NCBI GenBank assembly: GCA_019119335.1
Contig: DWXF01000032.1
Span: 1-47,757, forward strand
DNA length: 47,757 nucleotides
Direction: 5' to 3'
From: Candidatus Flavonifractor merdavium
GTDB taxonomy: Bacteria > Bacillota > Clostridia > Oscillospirales > Oscillospiraceae
A model generated the notes under the pieces. It made no database searches. It saw nothing but the letters and a program-made list of their open reading frames with translations, and was not told the DNA's origin. The translations under genes and the position numbers were made by a program. Position 1 is the stretch's first letter; every line of letters starts with the position of its first letter. Positions 42,287 to 47,757 of this stretch are shown here, one piece after another.

Positions 42287-43054
42287 CTATTGGATACCGA
42301 AAAACCGCTTGCCGTTTTCCAGGGTGACGGACAATACCTCTTCCGTGGTCAGGCCCTTCAGCTGTGCCACCGTCTGGGCTGTCAGGGGGATCAGGGTGGA
42401 GTCGCACCGGCGGCCCCGATGGGGCTCGGGGGCCATGTAGGGGGCGTCGGTCTCCAGCATGAGCCGGTCCATGGGCAGCCAGCGTAGCACCTCCGGGGCT
42501 CTTTTGGCGTTGTGGAAGGTGATGTTGCCGGTGAAGGAGAACATCCAGCCCCACTCCGCCGCCCGCTTCACGTCCTCCAAAGCCAGGGCGCAGCAGTGGA
42601 ACACCCCACGGACCTTGGGGTGGGCTTTGACGATGTCCAGGCAGTCCTTGTGGGCGTCCCGGTCGTGGACGATGACGGGGAGGTCCAGCTCCTCGGCCAG
42701 GGAGAGCTGGGCATCGAAAAAGTCCCGGGAGCCGGCCCGGGCCTCCGGGGTTTTCACCCAGTAGTAGTCCAGGCCCACCTCGCCCACCGCCACGCATTTG
42801 GGATGGGCGCACAGAGCGCGTACCTGCTCCAGGTCGGACAGGCCGGCCCCCTCCAGGTTCTCCGGGTGGAATCCGGCGGCGAAGTAGAGATAGCCGTACC
42901 GCTCCGCCAGGTCCCGGCTCTGCCGGGAGCTCTCCAGATCGCAGCCGGGGCAGACCACCAGGTCCACCCCCCGCTCCGGCAGGGCGGACAGCAGGGCGTC
43001 CCGGTCGGCGTCAAAGGCGTCGTCATAGTAGTGGGCGTGGGTATCGAAGATCAT
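42287..43054 (-). CDS. tatD: TatD-family metal-dependent hydrolase (DNase)
   Basis: 255 residues, family-typical. Metal ligands are in place: His6 and His8 (FDTHAHYYDD), Glu in VGEVGLDYYW, His in PVIVHDRDAH, His in VFHCCAL and Asp in LETDAPY. TatD proteins are TIM-barrel hydrolases with 3'-5' DNase activity, and some act on other substrates. The usual FHCFSG reads FHCCAL here. The ATG at 43054 is preferred because GGGAGG lies five bases before it and the family normally starts MxFDxHxH; start codons further upstream (43084, 43087) are less well spaced. Confidence 0.92.
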   Translation of the reverse strand: MIFDTHAHYYDDAFDADRDALLSALPERGVDLVVCPGCDLESSRQSRDLAERYGYLYFAAGFHPENLEGAGLSDLEQVRALCAHPKCVAVGEVGLDYYWVKTPEARAGSRDFFDAQLSLAEELDLPVIVHDRDAHKDCLDIVKAHPKVRGVFHCCALALEDVKRAAEWGWMFSFTGNITFHNAKRAPEVLRWLPMDRLMLETDAPYMAPEPHRGRRCDSTLIPLTAQTVAQLKGLTTEEVLSVTLENGKRFFGIQ

Positions 43055-43104
43055 AAAGGCCTCCCGCAAATTGGTTTTTTCCATCATACTCCCTTTTTGC
43101 ACCG

Positions 43105-43133
43105 TTGACAAGGGGGCGGGGCTGTGGTATACT
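43105..43133 (+). promoter_or_regulatory. Promoter of the riboswitch-controlled antiporter gene
   Basis: TTGACA (43105-43110) and TATACT (43128-43133) are exactly 17 bases apart, and TGG before the -10 makes it extended. Transcription would start near 43140, just upstream of the aptamer. Confidence 0.88.
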
Positions 43134-43143
43134 GCCCCAGTAA

Positions 43144-43233
43144 TACGGGGATGAGGTCCTCCCGGGGCGTTTGCCCGAACCGCCGCTTGGCTGATGACTT
43201 CTGCAACTTTGCAGGGGGCATCAGTATTTTTTT
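43144..43233 (+). ncRNA. Fluoride riboswitch (crcB motif) with terminator expression platform
   Basis: The segment from about 43146 to 43205 follows the fluoride aptamer consensus in order: GGGGATGAGGTCCTCCC (first stem-loop), a variable GGGC/GCCC stem (43164-43176), GAACCGCCGC, then GGCTGATGACTTCTGC. GAGGT at 43153-43157 can pair with ACTTC near 43197-43201, as expected for the core. The 3' element CTGATG (43191-43196) is also the left arm of a terminator: it can pair with CATCAG (43219-43224), with CTGCA/TGCAG inside, followed by TATTTTTTT. Fluoride binding would hold CTGATG in the aptamer and allow read-through, an ON switch. Confidence 0.9.
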
Positions 43234-43261
43234 GCGCTCAGCCCCCGGAGAGGATGGTTTT

Positions 43262-44446
43262 ATGTTAACAAGTATCGCCTATGTACTGCTGCTGGGCCTG
43301 GGGCTGGGGGCCCTGGCCCGGCTGGTCCGTCTGCCCCCCCTGGTGGGGATGCTGGCGGCGGGGATCCTGCTGGGGCCCTGCGTGCTCAACCTGCTCTCCC
43401 CCCAGCTGCTGGGCATCTCCGCCGACCTGCGGCAGCTGGCCCTCATCATCATCCTGGCCCGGGCGGGGCTGAGCCTGGAGGCCGACGACCTGCGCCGGGC
43501 GGGGCGGCCGGCGGTGCTGATGTGCTTTGTGCCCGCCAGCTTCGAGGTGCTGGGCATGGTGGTGCTGGCCCCCCGGCTGCTGGGGGTGAGCCTGCTGGAC
43601 GCCGCCATTATGGGGGCGGTGGTGGGAGCGGTGTCTCCCGCTGTCATCGTGCCCCGGATGCTCAGGCTGATGAGCGAGGGGTATGGCACCGAAAAGGGCA
43701 TCCCCCAGATGGTGCTGGCGGGGGCCTCGGTGGACGATGTGTTCGTCATCGTCCTGTTTACCTCCTTTACCGCCATGGCCCAGGGGGGCTCCTTCTCGGT
43801 GTCCGCCCTGGCGGGGGTGCCGGTATCCATCGTGCTGGGGGCCGTCCTGGGCCTGGCGGTGGGCTTTCTGTTGGCAAAGTTCTTTGAAGCGCTCCACATG
43901 CGGGACTCGGTGAAGGTGGTCATCCTGCTGTCGGTGGCCTTTTTGCTGGTGGCCCTGGAGGACGCGGTGGAGGCCTGGGTGCCCTTCTCCGGCCTGCTGG
44001 CGGTGCTGGGTATGGGCCTGGGCCTGCGCCGGTGGCGGCTGCCGGTGGCCGAGCGGCTCACCGCCAAGTTCGGCAAGCTGTGGGTGTGGGCGGAGGTCAT
44101 GCTCTTTGTGCTGGTAGGGGCGGAGGTGGACCTGAACTACGCCGCCGCCGCCGGGCTGGCCGCCGTGGCCACGGTGCTGGGGGTGCTGTGCTTCCGGGCC
44201 CTGGGGGTGCTCCTGTGCGTGGCGGGGAGCAAACTCACCAAAAAGGAACGGCTGTTTGCCGTGCTGGCCTATCTGCCCAAGGCCACCGTCCAGGCCGCCA
44301 TTGGCGGGGTGCCCCTGGCCATGGGTCTCGCCTGCGGACAGGTGGTGCTCACCGTGGCGGTGATCGCCATTCTGGTCACCGCCCCCCTGGGGGCCCTGGC
44401 CATCGACGCCAGCTACAAAAAGCTGCTGGAGCGGGCGGCGGAATAG
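43262..44446 (+). CDS. Cation:proton antiporter (CPA/NhaP-like) under fluoride riboswitch control
   Basis: 394 residues with about 11-12 membrane helices. The family carries an ion-binding acidic pair in a central helix, seen here as Asp158-Asp159 (GASVDDVFVIVLF); GMLAAGILLGP and VGAVSPAVIVPRML are further antiporter hallmarks. The ATG at 43262 follows GGAGAGG; frames open further upstream run through the riboswitch and are not translated. CPA-type antiporters are among the gene classes known behind fluoride riboswitches, besides crcB and the ClC-F exporters. Fluoride tolerance, by fluoride export or by ion and pH homeostasis, is the inferred role; the transported ion is not evident. Confidence 0.9.
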   Translation: MLTSIAYVLLLGLGLGALARLVRLPPLVGMLAAGILLGPCVLNLLSPQLLGISADLRQLALIIILARAGLSLEADDLRRAGRPAVLMCFVPASFEVLGMVVLAPRLLGVSLLDAAIMGAVVGAVSPAVIVPRMLRLMSEGYGTEKGIPQMVLAGASVDDVFVIVLFTSFTAMAQGGSFSVSALAGVPVSIVLGAVLGLAVGFLLAKFFEALHMRDSVKVVILLSVAFLLVALEDAVEAWVPFSGLLAVLGMGLGLRRWRLPVAERLTAKFGKLWVWAEVMLFVLVGAEVDLNYAAAAGLAAVATVLGVLCFRALGVLLCVAGSKLTKKERLFAVLAYLPKATVQAAIGGVPLAMGLACGQVVLTVAVIAILVTAPLGALAIDASYKKLLERAAE

Positions 44447-44449
44447 AAA

Positions 44450-44481
44450 AAAGGCGGCGCTGCCCATGCAGCGCCGCCTTT
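44450..44481. terminator. Bidirectional terminator after the antiporter gene
   Basis: AAAGGCGGCGCTGC (44450-44463) and GCAGCGCCGCCTTT (44468-44481) pair perfectly around CCAT, with a longer A-run on the left that gives a U-run leftward. Confidence 0.88.
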
Positions 44482-44493
44482 GCGTATGTGCTG

Positions 44494-45171
44494 TTATAGC
44501 TCAGGCATCCGGACGTCCGCCTTGCACTTGGGACACCAGCCGCTCTTTCCCGCCTCGCCGTGGAGCAGTTGCCCGCAGTTGTGGCATTTTGCGATGAGGT
44601 AGCGCTTGCCGGGCTCCACGCCCGCGGCGTTTTCAAAGGCCATCATGGACAGCAGCTCATTGACCTTTTTGGCAAAGGCCAGCGCCGCCTGCAGCTCCGG
44701 CGAGTCTGAGGAAAGGGGCCCGTCGGTGACCGCGATGACGTAAGGCTCACCGGAGACCAGCTGAATGACCAGCTGGACGGAGCTTTTCCCCTTGGCGTTC
44801 TCCTGGTATACGCCGGAGTTTGTGATCTCCTGGTAGGCCAGAATGCGGGCGGGCGCCTTTTTGCTCTCCCGCCGGTCGAAAATAGCCAGTTCCCCGGCTT
44901 GGTTGTTGAAGTACAGGCTCAGGCTGTCATGCTTGAGCGAAAGGGGCTTGTCCCACTGGTTTGCCTTCAGCCATTTTTCGGAGCCGTCCTCGCCGCCCGA
45001 GGCCCGGAGCGTGGTAACCGTGGCGGCGGCACCGCCGCCGAACAGGGCCAAAAACAGCAGAACCAGGAAGAGTATGCCCAAAACGCCGTCTCCGCCGCTG
45101 AGCAGCAGACCAAAAACAGCGGCCACTACCAAAACGACGGATATCATCCAGAAAAATACAGCCTTTTTCAA
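44494..45171 (-). CDS. Two-helix membrane protein with C-terminal zinc ribbon, function unknown
   Basis: 225 residues, family not recognised. Two hydrophobic helices near the N-terminus (about 4-23 and 28-50) anchor it. A soluble part with KHDSLSLYFNNQAGELAIFD follows, and the end carries two CxxC knuckles (KCHNCGQLL and WCPKCK) that should bind one zinc. The start is placed at TTG 45171 because GGGAGGGG lies five bases upstream; an ATG at 45201 precedes this ribosome site and has none of its own. It is a single gene between two similar hairpins. Nothing nearby suggests a role. Confidence 0.7.
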   Translation of the reverse strand: MKKAVFFWMISVVLVVAAVFGLLLSGGDGVLGILFLVLLFLALFGGGAAATVTTLRASGGEDGSEKWLKANQWDKPLSLKHDSLSLYFNNQAGELAIFDRRESKKAPARILAYQEITNSGVYQENAKGKSSVQLVIQLVSGEPYVIAVTDGPLSSDSPELQAALAFAKKVNELLSMMAFENAAGVEPGKRYLIAKCHNCGQLLHGEAGKSGWCPKCKADVRMPEL

Positions 45172-45286
45172 ATGCTCCCCTCCCAAATGGCGGCCGGCCA
45201 TGGGGGCAAATCAACGCCCTGGCATGGGGCCGCGCGTTTTCTGTAATTCAATTCCATAGTATCCCAACCCCTGCCGGAAGTCAATC

Positions 45287-45317
45287 AAAAGAGGCGCTGC
45301 CATGCAGCGCCTCTTTT
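45287..45317 (-). terminator. Terminator after metG
   Basis: AAAAGAGGCGCTGC (45287-45300) and GCAGCGCCTCTTTT (45304-45317) pair perfectly around CAT. Leftward the stem ends in T4, eleven bases beyond the metG stop codon. Confidence 0.85.
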
Positions 45318-45327
45318 CTGATTGGAT

Positions 45328-46398
45328 TCAGCACAGGCCGTAGCCGGCGGGAACCTTGTCGTCCAGCATGATGAGGTGCAGCTTCTCAGAGCCGTCGGGC
45401 TCCTCCTTCACCGCGGAGATCAGCATGCCGTTGGACATAATGCCCATCATCTTCCGGGGCTTCAGGTTGGTGCAGGCCACCACCGTCTTGCCCACCAGCT
45501 CCTCGGGCTCATAGTACTCGTGGATGCCGGAGAGGATCTGGCGGGGGAAGGCCTCGCCGCAGTCCAGGGTGAAGCGCAGCAGCTTGGAGGACTTGGGCAC
45601 CGCCTCGCAGGCCAGGATCTTGGCGGTAACGAACTTCACCTTGTTAAAGTCGTCAATGGTGATATACTCAGGCTCCTTGGGCTCCTCGGCTTTGGGGGCC
45701 TCGGCCTCCACGGGCTTCTTCTCCAGCTCCTCCAACTCTTTCAGCTCCTTTTCCATATCAATGCGGGGGAAGAGGTTCTCCCCCTTGTTCACAGCGGCGT
45801 CCATGGGCAGCAGGCCCCAGGTCTTGGCGGACTCCCAGGTCCGCAGGTCGGCTCCGGCGCCGATCTGACCAAAGATCTTCCCGCAGGTGTCGGGCATGAA
45901 GGGGGTCAGCAGCACGGCGGCCAGGCGCACGCACTCCAGCAGGTTGTACAGCACCTGGGCCAGACGGTTTTTCTGGCTCTCATCCTTGGCCAGCAGCCAG
46001 GGCTTGTTCTCGTCGATATACTTGTTGGCCCGGCCGATGAGCCTGAACACCTCCATCAGGGCGTTCTGGAAGGCGTAGTCCTCCATATGGCCCTCATAGG
46101 CGTCCCGCAGGCCCTTGGCCATGGCGATGAGCTCGTCGTCCATGGCGGGGTCAGCGGCCTCCACCGCCGGCAGATGGTCGCCGAAGTACTTGCCCACCAT
46201 GGCGGTGGTGCGGCTCACCAGGTTGCCCAGGTCGTTGGCCAGGTCGGTGTTGATCCGGCCGATGAGGGCCTCGTTGGAGAAGTTGCCGTCGGTGCCGAAG
46301 GGGAACTCCCGCAGCAGGAAGTACCGCAGAGCGTCCACCCCGTAGCGCTCGGCCAGCAGGTAGGGGTCCACCACGTTGCCCTTGGACTTGCTCATCTT
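45328..46398 (-). CDS. metG: Methionyl-tRNA synthetase, C-terminal part (5' end replaced)
   Basis: The last ~356 residues of MetRS, continuing in frame from parE sequence. It begins exactly at the KMSKS loop (KMSKSKGNVVDPYLLAERYGVDALRYFLL), continues through the helical anticodon-binding domain (VSRTTAMVGKYFGDHLPA and beyond) and ends in the Trbp111-like tRNA-binding domain (ITIDDFNKVKFVTAKI ... GIMSNGMLISA). The catalytic Rossmann domain with the HIGH motif and zinc knuckle, roughly 300 residues, is missing. Codon use and G+C match the rest of the window to the left. A free-living cell needs an intact MetRS, so this break is probably an assembly fault rather than a real mutation. Confidence 0.93.
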   Translation of the reverse strand, partial: KMSKSKGNVVDPYLLAERYGVDALRYFLLREFPFGTDGNFSNEALIGRINTDLANDLGNLVSRTTAMVGKYFGDHLPAVEAADPAMDDELIAMAKGLRDAYEGHMEDYAFQNALMEVFRLIGRANKYIDENKPWLLAKDESQKNRLAQVLYNLLECVRLAAVLLTPFMPDTCGKIFGQIGAGADLRTWESAKTWGLLPMDAAVNKGENLFPRIDMEKELKELEELEKKPVEAEAPKAEEPKEPEYITIDDFNKVKFVTAKILACEAVPKSSKLLRFTLDCGEAFPRQILSGIHEYYEPEELVGKTVVACTNLKPRKMMGIMSNGMLISAVKEEPDGSEKLHLIMLDDKVPAGYGLC

Positions 46399-47592
46399 GC
46401 CGTTTCTGCTTTCGTCTCTAGCCTTTTTAGCAGCTTCACGTGCATCCCTAGCTCGTTGTGCCTTCTTCACCAATTCTTGAGCTAATTCACCATTTTCCAT
46501 CAAATAGTAAGACATCTTTTCGTAGACGAGTGAATCAACTGCTGAACGTGCTTGTGGGGTACCTAATTTACCTTTAGTTTGACCTTCAAATTCAAGTAAT
46601 TCTTCTGGAATTTTCACTGATAAAACAGCGCTTAAACCTTCTCGATAATCTGAACCATCGATATTTTTATCTTTTTTACCAAGTAGTCCCTGCTTTTTAG
46701 CATAATCGTTGAAAGCACGTGTAAATCCGCTGCGAGCACCAGATTCATGAGTACCACCATCACCAGTACGAACATTATTAACAAAAGATACTAAATTTTC
46801 TGAATATCCATCACTATATTGACCGGAAAATTCAATTTCCATGCCATCTTGTTTTCCTTCAAAATAGAAAACATCACTAATAGTTCCCTTACCTTCATTT
46901 AGATAAGAAACAAAAGATTTAATTCCATCATCATATTGAAATACATCATGATGTTCAGGTTCTCGCTCATCAGTTAAAACAAACTTAACACCTTTAAGCA
47001 AAAAGGCAGACTCACGAATACGTTCCTGAATAGTCTCATACTTATACTTAGTTGTTGAAAAGATCATAGCATCTGGTTTAAAAGTAATTGTAGTACCAGT
47101 AGGATCTTTAGTTTTACCTAAACACTTAAGAGTTCCAATAGGATGTCCACCCTTTTCAAACTCTTCTTCGTATGCCTTTCCATCTCGAACAACACGTACT
47201 TTCATATAACTTGAAAGTGCATTTACTACGGATGAACCTACACCATGAAGTCCACCTGATGTTTTATAGTTTTGTTCAGTAAATTTACCACCTGCATGGA
47301 GTACAGTCAGAATAACTTCAATAGTTGGCTTTCCTGACTTATGCATTCCTGTAGGCATCCCACGTCCAAAGTCTCTTACAGTTACACTATTATCTTTATG
47401 GATAGTTACATCAATTTCTTTACCAAAGCCGGCCATGGCTTCGTCAACAGAGTTATCGACTATTTCGTAAACTAGTTGATTAAGACCATGTATATCTGTT
47501 GAACCAATATACATACCTGGTCGTTTACGAACAGCTTCTAGTCCATGTAATATTTGAATTGAAGAATCATCATAAGTATTAGCTTTTGCCAC
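46399..47592 (-). CDS. parE: DNA topoisomerase IV subunit B, N-terminal part, Lactobacillales-like
   Basis: About 398 residues of ParE from a low-G+C organism. The GHKL ATPase domain is intact (EIVDNSVDEAMAG N-box, FGRGMPTGMH, SGGLHGVGSSVVNALS), followed by the transducer domain (RSAVDSLVYEKMSYYLMENGELA, then ARDAREAAKKARDESRNG). The TOPRIM and C-terminal parts are absent: the frame passes into metG at NGK|MSKS. A GTG at 47590-47592 is the likely start (MAKANTYDDSS), with GGGGGA about seven bases upstream; an in-frame ATG at 47607 overlaps that site. The A+T-rich third positions differ sharply from all genes before 46,398. Lactobacilli are the likely source, by sequence style. Confidence 0.92.
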
Positions 47593-47654
47593 TAAAAAAT
47601 CCCCCATTTACTCAATAATTCACCAACACCGTATATTTAAGGAATAATCTTTGC

Positions 47655-47679
47655 TAAAATAGCGATAGATTAATAGGAG
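47655..47679 (+). promoter_or_regulatory. Probable plsY promoter -10 and ribosome site
   Basis: TTTGCTAAAAT has an extended -10 (TGC before TAAAAT, 47655-47660) without a clear -35, and the ribosome site TAGGAG (47674-47679) follows nine bases before the ATG. Confidence 0.4.
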
Positions 47680-47688
47680 TTGTTGAAT

Positions 47689-47757
47689 ATGTTTGCATTA
47701 AAATTTGCATCGTTGTTTATTTTAGCATACTTGATTGGATCATTCCCAACAGGTGTG
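47689..47757 (+). CDS. plsY: Acyl phosphate:glycerol-3-phosphate acyltransferase PlsY, N-terminal 23 residues
   Basis: Only the first 23 codons are in the window. They read as a hydrophobic membrane helix containing LAYLIGSFPTGV, the first conserved motif of PlsY, which acylates glycerol-3-phosphate at the membrane as the first step of phospholipid synthesis. A divergent plsY directly upstream of parE is the usual order in Lactobacillales, which supports the view that this end of the window is a genuine piece of such a genome. Confidence 0.8.
   Translation, partial: MFALKFASLFILAYLIGSFPTGV

Noticed and set aside
43124..43261. N-terminal extension of the antiporter from an upstream start
   Set aside because: The extension runs through the fluoride aptamer and terminator and is not antiporter-like; the ATG at 43262 has a proper ribosome site.
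45328..47607. A novel topoisomerase-synthetase fusion enzyme
   Set aside because: The sharp base-composition step, short shared sequence at the join and loss of essential domains of both partners fit a chimeric contig better.
1..47757. CRISPR arrays, tRNA or rRNA genes, insertion sequences
   Set aside because: Looked for on both strands by eye; no regularly spaced long repeats, cloverleaf patterns, transposase motifs or rRNA segments were seen.

Overview
The first ~46.4 kb read as one genome: high-G+C DNA with G/C at most third codon positions, clean Shine-Dalgarno sites, and a gene set (S-layer-homology surface protein, PdaB-type deacetylase, YtaF/MntP-type membrane protein, ETF-linked flavoenzymes, DUF1667 and TatD-linked radical SAM proteins) typical of anaerobic spore-forming gut Firmicutes. 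Protein style and base composition suggest Oscillospiraceae (Flavonifractor / Intestinimonas / Lawsonibacter-like); that placement is inference. The last ~1.35 kb (46,399-47,757) is different: A+T-rich and Lactobacillales-like (parE and the start of plsY). It is joined in frame inside metG across a 9-base identity, most simply explained as a chimeric assembly junction.

Layout. 1-2,490: the end of a P-type cation ATPase and, convergent to it, the magnesium transporter gene mgtE with a structured leader. 2,811-10,293: a leftward lactate-utilisation operon (lactate permease, nickel-type lactate racemase, FAD-linked lactate dehydrogenase, acyl-CoA dehydrogenase, ETF beta and alpha) with one promoter at its head, one terminator at its end and a divergent FadR/LldR-type regulator. 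11,219-32,597: a large aldarate (glucarate/galactarate) and 2-hydroxy-acid region. It holds a 2-hydroxyacid dehydrogenase, glucarate dehydratase, a PrpR-type regulator with a degenerate AAA+ domain, an unknown membrane protein, a tripartite TctCBA transporter, galactarate dehydratase, a second LarA-type racemase homologue, an AEC permease, a GlpA/GlpB/DUF1667-like oxidoreductase, tartronate semialdehyde reductase, a DHDPS-family aldolase, glycerate kinase, a LysR regulator and a Cys-rich DUF362 protein. 32,653-45,171: housekeeping and surface genes (polysaccharide deacetylase, secreted M14 peptidase with SLH repeats, PepD dipeptidase, YtaF/MntP-like protein, HD protein plus MATE exporter, TatD plus its radical SAM partner, a cation/proton antiporter behind a fluoride riboswitch, a zinc-ribbon membrane protein). 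45,328-47,757: metG 3' part, junction, parE 5' part, start of plsY.

How it works together. In the lactate operon LctP imports lactate, LarA interconverts its enantiomers and the flavin dehydrogenase oxidises it with ETF as electron carrier; the co-encoded acyl-CoA dehydrogenase suggests coupling to enoyl-CoA reduction (lactate to butyrate or similar). In the aldarate region GudD and GarD both yield 5-keto-4-deoxyglucarate, the DHDPS-family enzyme probably cleaves it to pyruvate plus tartronate semialdehyde, GarR reduces the latter to glycerate and the MOFRL kinase phosphorylates it. A second set of permease, racemase homologue and flavin oxidoreductase sits inside this operon and points to an additional 2-hydroxy acid whose identity the sequence does not give. 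The most noteworthy regulatory signals are the fluoride riboswitch, three TGAAACGA boxes spaced exactly 22 bp apart upstream of the transporter operon, and a regulator that keeps the sigma-54-activator layout but lacks the residues needed for that job. I saw no tRNA, rRNA, CRISPR array or insertion sequence.
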